Positions 33,279 through 44,717 of a DNA stretch of 64,000 bases are shown one piece after another. The DNA is taken from NCBI GenBank assembly GCA_014529385.2, contig CM043944.1, positions 82,882,884-82,946,883 of the forward strand, in the 5' to 3' direction. The notes beneath the pieces are model-generated. The model made no database searches, was not told the origin of the DNA, and worked only from the letters and a program-made list of their open reading frames with translations. Position 1 is the stretch's first letter. Each line of letters starts with the position of its first letter. Position numbers and translations under genes: made by a program. This DNA is from Adiantum capillus-veneris (Eukaryota; Streptophyta; Polypodiopsida; Polypodiales; Pteridaceae).

Positions 33279-34828
33279 TGTCATAATAATCAATATCTAA
33301 TTCTCCTAAATGATTTTCTCATATTAAACTGATCATTTAATGTGGGGAAGGCCAGGGGAGAAAAAGCTAGAATATTGGTTAAGCTAGCAAACCAGCCACA
33401 GTAGGGATCCAAAGGGGGGGCCATCTGCAAAAGAGCCATATGCAACAATGGGCTAAAAAGACCCTAAGGTTCAGCCCATTAAGACTTCCAAAATGCTAAG
33501 GTTGTGTCCAAAGGTCAACCCTAGGGAAAATTGGATGCTTTGTGTGTGCCCTAAAAGTCTTTGCACATCCCTACATTGGAGGGGGCGAGCCCTAAAGGTA
33601 GGGGATGAGAGAGAAAGACACACACACACATAGGCTCCCTTTACACAAAGGGAATGAGGGACACATGTCAGCTCCCTAGGCCAGATGCCCACAAGGTGTG
33701 CCCAATTTCTATTGGATGACCCTTGAAGTGGACCAATGAGAATTAAGCTAGAGTAAATCTAGTTTAATTAATTTAAAAACATTTAATAAAAGAAACCAAT
33801 GAGAATTAAGTCTCCTAGAAGACTATTGGGCAATCTCCCAAGGGGTCCAATGAGCATTCAGGAGCCCCATGGCTTGCCTGATTCCTATTGGCCAGGAGGC
33901 AAAGGGGTCCAATGAGAGTTTAGTTTAATTATTTAATTACCTAAAGCTCTCACAAAAGGGGAAAGGGGTACACATGTCAGAAGGCTATCACGTATGCTGC
34001 TTAATACCCATTGGCTTGACTTGGGGAGGTCCAATGAGGCAAAAGCTAGACCAAAATAGCAACAAGGGCTCGCCCAAGAGAGAGAGGGGGCTGATTTTTT
34101 GCTTGGCATTGACACACACACACTCACACTTGACCATGTGTGAAGAAAGAATACTCTATCTCCTCCCAAGCTTTAATGGAGAGCTCATCACCTACTCCAA
34201 GCTTGTGAGATAGAAGCCTACATCAACACTCTCTTGGCATGTGGATGCAAATCCAACCAAGAGCCAAGCTTCAATGCATGCTCATCTTCTCTAACAAGCT
34301 AATTACTAAGCTAAGCTATGCTACATATGAGTGATTATGTGAGGAGATGTACATCTTTCTCGTAAGATACTCCTTCTTCCTCTCAATCTACTCTCATACC
34401 CTGCTAGCTCTCACCATCTTCGAAGGTGTGTGAGGTATTGGGTCTGAGAACGGGGATAATTCAAGTTGTGTTTGATTAGTGTTTTGCTTAGTGCATGAAG
34501 CTTCCATCTTCATTGCACTAGCTAGTCTTGAAGGAACACAAAGAATTGTATTGTACAATGTCTCTCTTGATGGGAAAAACCATAATACAAAGCCTTTTGG
34601 AGGGGGGACCGGCTCCATGCAAATCTGGTCCTCAACTGTTGTCAATAGCTTAATTTCTCTCTCTTTTGAAAGTATTGTTGATGCTATCTAACTAGGTGTT
34701 ATGCTTTGAGTTGCTCTCTCCACCCAAGCACTCTTGTAATTCTCATTAGGAATCTATTCTAATGAAATGCCCACTATGTTCATGTTAATTTCCGCTACAC
34801 ATAAGTTATTAGGCCATTAAATGTTACA
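33279..34828 (+). repeat. chromovirus 3-prime LTR
   Basis: 1550 bp, near-identical to the 5-prime LTR, with the same CCAAT cluster. Followed by the ATTTT target duplication. Confidence 0.93.
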
Positions 34829-35645
34829 ATTTTTCTTAGACAAAATTGAAGTCATGAAACCCATTCTCTCGCCAAAATGTGTAAGGACACCTACAAATAC
34901 AGGGAGAAAGAAAATAGATGTGACCCTACTTTACTTGCAAAGCCCAACTCCAGATGAGGCTATCATGGAATGCTCATCAATGGTCTTACAAATTCAAGTG
35001 CTTGTGAGATTTCCGACTATCAATCAAACAAAGCTTCTTTTTGTTGCTCATACTACTGCATCAAGGAGTCTGGACTAGGAAAAAATTAAAAAGGGTGGCG
35101 TCTCAAGTGGTTAATGTTGTAGATTGGAATATACAGGAATAATCCATTCATCATCTTTTTGTCACCTATAGTCACAACTTGCATTTGAAAAGATATTTCC
35201 AAAAAGGTATTGGAGTTTGGCATTCCCAATTATCTTGGAACACACTTTTGCTGGGTGAATGCAAATCTATGGATATCCCTTATGGATGTCTCGGGATTGC
35301 CTAACTCTTGCATGTTTGGTTGGAGAGAAATAAAGATTGTTTTGGAATGCCCCACATGTACACTACTGATACTACTCAACTTAGACTCAATTTTAGTAAT
35401 GTCATGAGGGAAATTAAATCACATGTGAAAGAATTCTACAAGATGACAAAAGTGGAAATGTGTCCTTCTAGGTCTTTAAGAACCCTCTAGGCTCTCCTTG
35501 ATTTATGGTTATATGTCTTGTGTTCAACACCAAATGAAGTAGTTTCAAAATGGTGCCTTTGTACTTTGACCACAATATGTGGTATATACAAATTTTGAAA
35601 CTAAAAAGAGAGGATAGATCAATCAAATTCTCTCTCATCTTTCTA
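34829..35645 (+). pseudogene. LINE tail on plus strand
   Basis: Continues the element interrupted by the chromovirus; reverse complement of about 2060-2680. The frame 35308-35490 has VWLERNKDCFGMP, the conserved segment after the RT zinc-binding domain. Other frames are broken. The (GA)n run and GGCC block typical of the family are absent here. Confidence 0.6.
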
Positions 35646-36560
35646 TTTTATGGAGGGATTCTTGAACGACATCTTGCCACTACAAATAATTTCTATATTT
35701 ATTGTAGCTAATATGTTTGATGGTCAAGATAGCCCCTATCCTTCCCTAGAGGTACTTGTATTTACTTTCCTTGTTTTCTAATTCAATAGTAAACGATTTT
35801 GTCGAGCACTCATTGTGAGTCCCAGTCTCTCAAAAATCAACTTAAGATAGGCACACTTGTGGATCTACAAGAACTCCTTTGTCTTTGGCAAGCCTCATAC
35901 TGACCCTGTTCAATTGTTTCTCATTGATATTAAAAGAGCTGAAGAAAATGCTGCAAATTAGCCAGCCACTTATACTATTGACATTCATCTTGTTGAAATC
36001 CAGAGAAACACTAGTGGTCTAGTATTCTTTTAGTCCATTGCGGCGACCGGCTAACATTAGTGTTGTTGTCAAGGATAGTGATCCTTAGGTGGTGAGTGAA
36101 CCTAGTCGTAGCTCTTTACTTATAGATTTTTGATTTTGAGGTCCAATTCATTTACACTTTAGCAGTTAGTAGCTAAACATGGGGTTTAGTGCTTGGTAGA
36201 GACTAGACGTCGAGGACTTGCTAGGTCTACTCTTGAGAGGTATTAGGAGTTGTGAGTGAGGTATAAAAGCATTTCATTCAGCATATTCTCTGATGCTTTG
36301 AAAGTGTTGTTCCATATTTCATTTTTCATTTCACAATTTGTTATTGTTTAGTTATAGTATTTAATTCTACAATTAAAACTAGGTTATTTAGATAACATTT
36401 ATAACCATCAAATTGAGCAAAAAGGGTCAAGAAAAAACTGCCAAAACCTTATTTTGGTTGCCGAGACCATAAACTCTAAATTTTTTAGGAATTTGATGAT
36501 TTAAGCTTAAAAACAAATTCAAACCCAAAAATAAGTGGGTAAGGGGTTGACCAAGTTAAA
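35646..36560 (+). repeat. repeat domain with TATA, copy 1
   Basis: The first 350 bp duplicate 25700-26050; the whole matches 52600-53490. TATAAAAG at 36262-36269. It stands directly before array B in both loci. No intact gene. Confidence 0.55.
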
Positions 36561-36601
36561 AAGAGATGATCTTAAAAGTTTTAGGCCAAAATGTGCAGGA
36601 A

Positions 36602-37456
36602 CATGGATCGCGATCCATGACCCCCTGAAAAAAAGTGGGTAGAAACTGATATTAGAGGGTTCTTTGGGATTCCAAATCACTAGATACACACTTTTGGTAA
36701 AAAAATTGACACTAAACTCAAATCAAGAAATTAGGCAAAAGATACAAAAACCTTGAAAATAGATACAAATTGGGGCTTTTTGACTATTTGGTGTCCAAAC
36801 TAAAAAATAAGTGAAAATCTGACCTCTACAAGGTCTAGGCATATAACTCACCAAATTTTATGACTAGATGAGGTGGAACATGGATTGCGATCTATGACCC
36901 CTTGAAGCATCTAAGGCAGAAATTGGGGTAGTGAGTAGCTGACATCAATTGGAACAACTTTTGTGAAGGTCATCATAGTAGCAATAAACAACAAAAAGTT
37001 GACAAAAAACACCAAAATACAAGCTGTAAGCAACCACAAAAGTTTTCTTATGGCAAGGAGAAAGGTGTTCAAATCCAAAAAAAAGTGGATATGCAGACTC
37101 CATAGACTTCAAGTAACCATCTGACCAAATTTGGGGTTCTGATATGCTGGAACATGGATTGCGATCCATGCTCCCCTGCTAGATTTTGGGATTGTGATCT
37201 TACATTTTGTAGGAGAGACCGGCGTCAACAACTTATCCAAAAATAGGGGTACCAAAAAACTTCAAGAAGAGGCTCAAACAAGGCTAGAGTCAATCAAGTG
37301 CAAAAACCACAAATAGATCGACAAACTGACTTTTGGGAGACCTAAGGGGAATCAAACCACCTAAAAGTAGTATAACAAGGATCAGGAGACTGTAAAAGAC
37401 CTGTGTGCCAAGTTTCTAGTGATTCTGACATTGGGGTACATGGATCGTGATCCATG
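36602..37456 (+). repeat. palindrome array B, copy 1
   Basis: CATGGATCGCGATCCATG or a close form at 36602 (perfect), 36879, 37153 and 37439; intervals 277, 274 and 286 bp. Each is preceded by GGAA or GGTA and followed by a form of ACCCCCTG. The spacers are non-coding. Confidence 0.88.
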
Positions 37457-37632
37457 ACCCCCTGTCACAGAAACAGCTCAGATCGATTCCAGAGTTAGCA
37501 CTAGTCCTTGATAGCATAGTGGTGATTTCAAAATTCAAATAGGAGTTGGATTGTGCATATTGCAAGAAAAATAATATGTTGTGTCAAAAGTTTGACAAAA
37601 TTCTAATCCCATTAGATTTTGACTAACCCAGC

Positions 37633-37650
37633 GGCTATAAAGCTATAGCC
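37633..37650 (+). promoter_or_regulatory. TATA-containing hairpin after array B
   Basis: GGCTATAAAGCTATAGCC: 7-bp inverted arms that include TATAAAG. The same hairpin is at 54606-54623 and 57226-57243, always between array B and the LINE-like frame. Confidence 0.6.
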
Positions 37651-37722
37651 ACCAAGTGTTTTTTGTACAGGTTTTGTGGACAATAAAAGGGAACATGTGA
37701 GGGTTTTGCACGCTTCATTTTC

Positions 37723-40117
37723 TTGATTATTTGCGGTCAGGCAAACTTTATCAAGGTAGAAATCCTAGCATTAGCGATGTCCGATCAAGTCATATTTCAA
37801 CGAAGGGTAGTGTCAATCAAGGGCCGGACCATACCTACCTTAGAGACGATCTTGGAAGAAAGTTTGTTTGCTGATACTGAAGAAACCAAAATGGGAGTGA
37901 GACCATCACAACCTCCACCAAACTTGAAACTTTTACACCTGCAATATCAGTCTGAAAATGAGCAGGGCGCTCAAATCTATAAAGATGGTATGGATCGTTA
38001 TTGTGTTAAAATTGAAGAGAGGCCTAGTGAGATTATGCTTGTAGTGCCCATAGATTATAGTGGCGATCAATGTTCCAATGCAGAGGAAAACATGTATATA
38101 GTTTTGCTTAATGCTTTTATTATGGACAAGTGGGGATTAACAGGCACAAAAGAAAAGGTTGACGTAATAGTGAAAATTATGGAAAGGGATGTATCTCAAC
38201 TGAGGGAAAGAGATATTGAGGGCCTTAAATCATCTAGATAGTTGCTTAAGAGACATGAATCTGAGGTGGCTAGAAAAGCAAGGTTTCTATGTAGACAGCA
38301 AGAGCTCATAAATGTGCATTGCTCCTCCAACCTGTTCTTCAAAAAGTTGCAGTCAAAGCTTACTAGGGAATGCATACACCACATTGTTAAAGAGGATGGC
38401 CACACCATCTTTGACCCTCCGGCAGTCATGCAAGAATGCAAAGAACACTTTGAAAACATTCTGAATAAACAGGTGGATATGTCTTTTGAGAGGCAACAAT
38501 CTATTGAGTTAATGCTTTCAATAGTGGATCCATGTATTGAGGAGCATAATGCTAAAAGAATGGAAGCTCCATTTGAGGAAAAATAATTGCTTTGGGGCCC
38601 TCGCTGGTTTTATTGGGGGGAGATCCATATTAGATAACATATTGATTGTCATGCTGGGAATTGAAGCAAGCAAGAAAACAATCCAGAGACTTTGCCAAAT
38701 CTTTTGACTCAATTATATGGGACTTTGTGGTTAAGGTCATGACTAAGTTGGGGTTTGGTAAAAAAATGGCTTCATGTATTATGTTGCTAGGGGAGGGTGC
38801 AAAATCTGATCAATTGTTGCTTAAGGGTAGACTTTCTGATGATGTTAAGGTCAACACATCTGTACGATAGGGGTGTCCTTTCATACTGATATTTTCTGTT
38901 GTAGCAACTCATCCTTTATTTTGCTTTCTAGCTACTCAAGACAATGCTGGAAATCTGAAAGGACTTCAAATAGTGCAGGAACAGTTGGTTGCTCTAGGCT
39001 TTGCAGATGATACTATTACCTTTTTACACGCAGATAATGCAAATATTGGAAAATGCATGAATTATCTCAATGTATATTCTCTAGCTGCTAATCTTCAAAT
39101 TAAGCTTGGAAAATCTAGCTTGATAGATGTATCATCAGATAATTGCAACTCTCTCATTTGGAGAGGCAAAAGGATAGCCAGGGGTACAATCTTCTTCAAA
39201 CGCTTAAAATACCCAATTGGGGTGGATGTATTAGCCAAACAGTTGACTACTTGGGTAGAGCAAAGAGTGTGCTCTAAAGTTGCTAAATGGTATTGTGATG
39301 AGTGGACATTTCATGTCAGAGTTAGGATTTTACAAGCTATTATGATACCTTACCTGCTATTTTTTTTTTTACCGCTTCTTGACTGGTCTAATGCTGCATT
39401 GGTTAGGAAGAGGTCTATGTACTTGAAATTTCTATGGGGGGCGTCCAGCAAAGCTTGATTATCTTGGGATTCAGTTTCTGAACCTGAATACATGGGTGGA
39501 TCAAATATCTAGAACTTGAAATTGCATATGCTTTCTAGAAGAGCTACTCTGTTGAAACATATGCTGGAATCTAGTAAATGCTGGTCCCGTTTACTGTGGA
39601 ATTTGATTGATATGTCTATTGTGTATTTTCATGGCCTTTGGGATATGGATTCGTGGGGTAAACTGTTTGCGGATGCTCCTATTGAATTTTGTGGTCAAAC
39701 ACGAAATATGCTGATTAAATCTTGAAAATATGTTTGTGCAAAACTGGTATGGGTTGGTAGAGTAAGGTATACTGGCAATTCAAGAAACCTCATGCTTTGT
39801 TTTTAGGTAGGAAATCTCTTACCATGTTTAAAAGGGGGGTCAATTCCATACATCAAGTTGTGGACTCTAATAGCAATTTGGTTGCCTTTTTGCTAGCCAG
39901 GAGACTCTACAGATTGGGAAATGGATCAGAGTTCCATGGGGACTGCTATCAGCGTGTGTGCATGTCCAACCTTCAGATCCCATGTAACAAAGACACTACT
40001 CAAAAGATTCAGAGATTTGGAGTTACCCAACTCCTCAGCTAACTGGTGGTCTTCTGTACATTAGAATATGGATGCTTTCTTTCATATGGCAAGCCAAGAA
40101 TGCGTCAATGTTTGATA
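37723..40117 (+). pseudogene. LINE-like reverse transcriptase, copy 1
   Basis: An open frame 37723-38241 (172 aa, not recognised) leads into a linker usual before LINE RT (SNLFFKKLQSKLTRE ... FENILN) at 38320-38460. RT pieces follow: FAKSFDSIIWDFV (38690-38730), GFGKKM, and FADD at 39000-39011, then the thumb and C-terminal region to about 40117. Stops and at least three frame changes disable it, and about 17 bp before FAKSFDS are missing relative to the copy at 55.4 kb. No endonuclease domain was seen. Confidence 0.75.
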
Positions 40118-40131
40118 AGAGAGTATTTCCA

Positions 40132-40153
40132 AAGAGAGAGAGAGAGAGAGAGA
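40132..40153. repeat. (GA)n microsatellite
   Basis: Short counterpart of 717-759. Confidence 0.9.
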
Positions 40154-40242
40154 AAGAAAGAAGGGGGGCAAATTGCAATATAATTGGCCAAGGTGCGAAA
40201 TGCTTTTATTCCATTACATACTTAAGGGCGTGGGGCAGCCCG

Positions 40243-40602
40243 TTAATTGTGGCAGGAGCAGGAGCAGACTTTGACATTGCAGGAGCAGAAGTGCCAGCGG
40301 CTGGCACTGCAGAACTGGTTGGAGCAGGGGCACGCAAACTTGCTGGCCGCGAACACGTCCCCCTCCCCATGAGCCTCCATGTGCGCCTGCAGGCTCGACG
40401 ACGACGTGGCCACCTGGCTCTGCTCATCCACGGTTCCCACGAAGTCGGGCCTCAGCTGGCTGCTCATCCTCTTTGCCGCCGCTACACGCTCCGCGGGAAC
40501 CCCGGTGTTTGCGACGACAGAATGAGCAGCTACAACCAATGCCACTAGAAGAAGCACTGACATGAGCTTGGCTAACACAGCTAGCGGGGCATGAGATGCC
40601 AT
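40243..40602 (-). CDS. small secreted cysteine-rich protein, copy 2
   Basis: 119 aa, identical in protein to 852-1211 and, by eye, in coding DNA apart from the stop (TAA here). Signal peptide at residues 1-31, eight cysteines in the last 30 residues. The DNA just after the stop and the DNA beyond the TATA box differ from copy 1; about 165 bp present upstream here (roughly 40750-40915) are missing there. It lies directly downstream of, and opposite to, the LINE remnant, as does copy 1. Function unknown; expression of either copy cannot be judged here. Confidence 0.75.
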   Translation of the reverse strand: MASHAPLAVLAKLMSVLLLVALVVAAHSVVANTGVPAERVAAAKRMSSQLRPDFVGTVDEQSQVATSSSSLQAHMEAHGEGDVFAASKFACPCSNQFCSASRWHFCSCNVKVCSCSCHN

Positions 40603-40704
40603 AATGATAGTATGATGATACTAGTACAGCAGACTATTGTTATGGTTATTGTTATGCAGGCGGCGAGCAAATTCTGTCGATATCATATCTTGCCTCAGGG
40701 GGAC

Positions 40705-40712
40705 CTTTTATA
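40705..40712 (-). promoter_or_regulatory. TATA box of Cys-rich gene copy 2
   Basis: TATAAAAG on the minus strand, 103 bp upstream of the ATG, same place as in copy 1. Confidence 0.6.
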
Positions 40713-41029
40713 GATGCTCGGGGTTTCAGCACGCGTCGCATTGACCCTGCGACGAGGCTGCACCTTCGGCCTGCAGGAGCCGTCAATTGAGTAGTGCATC
40801 GTCACAACGCACTTCCTCCTAATATTAAAGTAAGCATGGTGCTTAAAGCCTGTACAGCACGTTTAATCCGCTAATAAGTCTAAACTTTACAACGGTTCTT
40901 GACTAAAGTGCAATTTGAAATTACGCCCCAACATAGAGTAATGCAACCAAACCATATAACATACAAAATCTAGGGGCAGATAGATAGTAGACCACTCTTG
41001 TCATCCAGTGTTTCTCTGGATTTCAACAC

Positions 41030-41517
41030 TGATGGGACCCACAGTCGATGTTTGGCAAAATTCATTTATTCTTTTGAGAGAAATACTGGCGAATTCTAGG
41101 TGAATTAGAGAAAAAGGAAAGAAAATACAAGAACCTCTAGGGAAGGATAGGGACTATGATCCTAACCAGCAAAGATATTGCCTATGTAAAATCAAAATAA
41201 AAAATGTATTAGTGTCAAGATGCCTTTGACGAATCCCTCTAGCTGGCCCCTTAATGTCCTCATTGCCTTGCCCTCGCCCCAGCACTTATAGCCTTGCCCC
41301 CTCCCCTCGCAGCTACATTTGGAATACATATCGTCTAAAGCACGACACAATGATTCTCTCACCCCTGTGTGTGTCTTCTATAAAGCCGCATAGGGAAGGC
41401 CTTCCCTTCTGTAAGACCGCATAGGAAAGGCCTTCCATTCCCTTGGCATATATCTGGAGAAAGGCCTTCCCTTTTCATTTTTCGTGCAAACGCTTCTTTC
41501 CTGGATTTGCCTCCCCC

Positions 41518-41563
<46 letters not shown>

Positions 41564-42250
41564 CATCTTTCACATTTGATTTAATTTTTTTCATTACATT
41601 TATAAAATTGAGTCTAAGTTGAGTAGTATCAATAGTGTGGGGCATACCAAAACAAGCTTTATTTCTCTCCAACCAAACATGCCAGAGATAGCCAGTCATG
41701 AGACACGTCTATAAAGGGATAACCAATATAGATTTACATTCACCTAGTAAAAGTGCTTTCCAAGGCATCTCAAAATGCCCAACTTCACAACCTTTTTGAA
41801 AACTTCTTTTCATATGCAAGTTGTGATTACAGGTGACAAAAAGATGATGAATGGATTCTTCCTATATATTCCATCTACATAATAGTCCACCTGAGACACC
41901 AAATTTTTTAGCTTTTTTTCTAGTCCACACTCCCTAATGCAGTTGTATGAGCCACAAAAAGAAGCTTTGTCTGATTGATAATGGGAAAGCCCACAAGAAC
42001 TTGAATTTGTAAGACCATTGATGAGCATTCCCCATCTGGAGTTGGGGTATGCAAGTAAAGTAGGGTCACACCTTTTTTTCCTCCTTGTATTTGTAGATGT
42101 CCCTACATATTATGGCAAGGGAAAGCACATTTCCCCTAAGACTCCTCTATAGGGTGGATCTCATGACTTCCATTTTTTCCAAGTGGAAATTTGCACAACT
42201 CTCTAAAATGCTTGATGAAGAGTGTGTGGGTGTGTGTGTGTGTGTAGATG
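41030..42250 (-). pseudogene. LINE tail, copy paired with 1560-2745
   Basis: Nearly identical to 1560-2745, including GGCC palindromes, (GA)n at 41519-41561, WLERN segment and zinc-binding-like frame 42028-41810. Part of the segmental duplication. Confidence 0.6.
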
Positions 42251-42331
42251 TGTGAATGCAATGATGTGTGAGGACGGAACAATAGTGGTACCTATGGAAT
42301 CTGCAATTCACAGTCTCAAATTGTCTATTGA

Positions 42332-42600
42332 CACTACAAGACTCGGGCTTTGTAGCTAGGGATGCTTGCACAATTTGCGTGCATTGCTTAAGTTATGCCT
42401 TATAAATTGTCCCAAAAATTAATAAAAGCGTCGCTAGATGTGTCGCTTAGAACGTCGCGCATTGTGATGCTTATAGCCAGGCTTGCAAATTGGATGGCAT
42501 CGTATAAGAAACGGTTGCAAGCCAAGTTTACTCGCGAGAGCCATTTTCACTACGGCGGCAACCGAGCTTTCCATACACAGAGCGCCATCGCCTCACAACT
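42332..42600 (+). mobile_element. truncated CACTA-like terminus, second copy
   Basis: CACTACAAGACTCGGG at 42332 with GCGTCGCTA and GTCGC motifs after it. Homology to 2827-3100 stops abruptly at about 42602. Confidence 0.45.
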
Positions 42601-42607
42601 TTCTACT

Positions 42608-42694
42608 CCCACCGCATAGAAAGCAAGACGTGGGTTCCCACCGCATAGAAAGCGAGTCGTGGGTATCCACCGCATAAAAAGCAAGTCGTGGATT
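42608..42694. repeat. 29-bp tandem repeat, three copies
   Basis: Units start at 42608, 42637 and 42666 with CCACCGCATA followed by A-rich text and a GTCGTGG or GACGTGG word. Confidence 0.85.
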
Positions 42695-42985
42695 CAAGAG
42701 CCCTTAACGAGGAACTCTGCCCCCTGTGATCAGTAGAGGTGTCAGGACTGATTCAACATTGGAAGTAAAATGAACATGTCGAGCTAAATTTTCCCTAGCA
42801 GACATTCTTTCCTCTTGCAAACAGCATACCCATCAATCATTTCCTTCCTACTTTAGAACTTAATGTACAATGAATTCAATGCCGAGGTTTCCGTCGGATT
42901 TCTCCAACATGTTTGGGGATATGTTCATTCCTAACTAAACGTGTGCAATGTTAATTTAAACAACTTGAATGAAATTATGACTTAC

Positions 42986-43126
42986 CTCTTCCATTTCTTC
43001 ATCAATGGCTCGTGAGATGGCCAGTATTTGTTCCTCCATGGGATCTTTTCCCTTTCCATTGACATTGCTCGTTCCTGCCTCGTGGTCGTGGGCACCACCG
43101 AAGCGAGTTCTCTTAACCGGAGCCAT
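42986..43126 (-). CDS. possible first exon of an unknown gene
   Basis: A 47-codon open frame starting MAPVKRTRFGGAHDHEAGTS and ending EEMEE, followed at once by a consensus donor GTAAGT; without splicing it would stop 10 codons later. It is in a stretch unique to this window. The basic N-terminus and acidic end resemble starts of plant retroelement or transposase genes, but no family is assigned. No later exon was found in 42700-42985. Confidence 0.35.
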
Positions 43127-43139
43127 TTTCCTCACTACT

Positions 43140-44001
43140 TTAATTAATTAGTTGGAGAAAAAGCTAAGGTTCGCAAGCGTCATAACAACCCAAAAGATAG
43201 ATTAGCAACATCAATTAATCCCTCCTATATGAGAGGTCTAGATTTTTCATATAGCAATCATTATGGATGACACATAATCCTATGGGAACCGACTCTAAAG
43301 ATAATTACTCGGCTTACATGATTAAGAATGATAGGATTTCACTAATGGAATTACCAGCGAGATGAATTAAGTATGATTAATCTCTTTCCTAGCAATTAGA
43401 CGGTGCAGATTCACCTTATGCATAGGTGTAAGAAAAGTCAACTCTTAGAGACTTAACGACGAATTAATTTTCCCTTAATTACATCTTAATGCATAAGAGA
43501 AATCAATTTAATTTAGCTACAATATTGATGAGTGACAGAAAGAGTGATTCTCATCAATCTACACAATTACCGGCTTACCGATTAATTACTATGCTACCTA
43601 GAGAGAGAAAATTCTAATAATCATGCACTTAATCATTAATTAAGAGTGATGAATGGCTGATAATGCAGCTATGGGATGATGATTACATAATAGAATATGG
43701 TTAAGGAGAAATTAGAGAGTAATTATAAAGAATTACGACTAGGAATAAGCATAATAGACAGGGAGTTTAGATGGTAATGAAAAGGATTTGTAGAAAGCAT
43801 TAATTAAACCGTGGTTACCGTGATTAAGGGCTGATAATCTTCTCGATTCTCTGATCTAATCGAGATTCTTGAGGCGAGAATTCGGTAGCACCTCCCTTCC
43901 TTACTTCTCCTTCAACAGGTGTGTGTACCGGCAGCACCTTCCTAGGGTGTGTGTAGGTGTGTGTGTGTGTGTGTGTGTGTGTGCACTATGTGTGTGTGAG
44001 C

Positions 44002-44058
<57 letters not shown>

Positions 44059-44717
44059 TAGGCCTTTAAATAGGCTCCTACAGGCTGAAAATCGATTTGT
44101 GCTGCTATAAGCAGCACTCAGTCCTTGCATTGGCAAGTCCAGTTCCCCTACCCACCAAGTGTCCAGTTGGTTTAGTTAACTGGTTCTCACACTTAGTTGC
44201 AAGCTTGGAAACTTCCCAAAGACTCCCACAAGGAAAGAGGGCGCCCCCTAGCTGCTAAAGCTGATCTGGAGTGGGTTGGGACCTGTTCCCACACAGTCTT
44301 GGGCCCCCGGTGCCTCCCCGCTCAATTTTGAGAAAGTTTGGTTCTAGGCTAAAACCGGTCATACGAGTCGGATTTTGATGCTGAAAATTTCTATAGCAAG
44401 CTCTAACTAAGACGTACTGGCCCGAGTACCTGCCATATTTAGCAGCCCTCGGGGTCCGAAAATGCATTTTTTTCAAATTCGGGGTACGGGTGCAGTTTTT
44501 CGAGACGATCAAAACTGGATGGGTCGGGTGACCAAAAACTTGCTATTTTTGGAATTTTTTTGCAAAAATTATTTTAGTTCACATTTCGAAGCTTTAAAAG
44601 ATTCTATACACCATGGCATTGACAGAATTTGAAAAACTGCTAAAAATAGTAACTTATTCCATTATATTCATTTCATGGTACAAGGGTGCTCTTTTTGATC
44701 GGGGTCAGAGACCTTAC
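43140..44717. other. unique stretch, no gene recognised
   Basis: AT-rich, single-copy within the window, bounded by abrupt loss of homology at about 42602 and 44717. It holds (TG)n runs at 43957-43983 and 44005-44056. It may be part of an inserted element read on the minus strand, with the small exon at 43126 as its start. Confidence 0.4.
43957..44056. repeat. interrupted (TG)n microsatellite
   Basis: Two TG runs, 27 and 52 bp, separated by about 20 bp. Confidence 0.95.

Larger units (their letters stand above)
26099..34828 (+). mobile_element. complete Ty3/gypsy chromovirus-type retrotransposon
   Basis: Two LTRs (26099-27689 and 33279-34828), both TG...CA, flanked by the duplication ATTTT (26094-26098 and 34829-34833). 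The PBS follows the 5-prime LTR and a purine tract precedes the 3-prime LTR. The internal region carries gag, protease, RT, RNase H, integrase and a C-terminal chromodomain-like segment, in gypsy order. By eye the LTRs differ by about 15 substitutions plus two indels, so insertion is recent. The coding region is broken. Both flanks belong to the LINE tail family, so the empty site can be reconstructed by comparison with 2560-2740. Confidence 0.95.

Noticed and set aside
37723-38241. independent host gene of 172 aa
   Set aside because: Repeated at 54.86 and 57.4 kb always in front of LINE RT sequence, so treated as part of the element.
37723-40117. intact LINE with endonuclease
   Set aside because: No AP-endonuclease motifs were seen and the RT has stops and frame changes.
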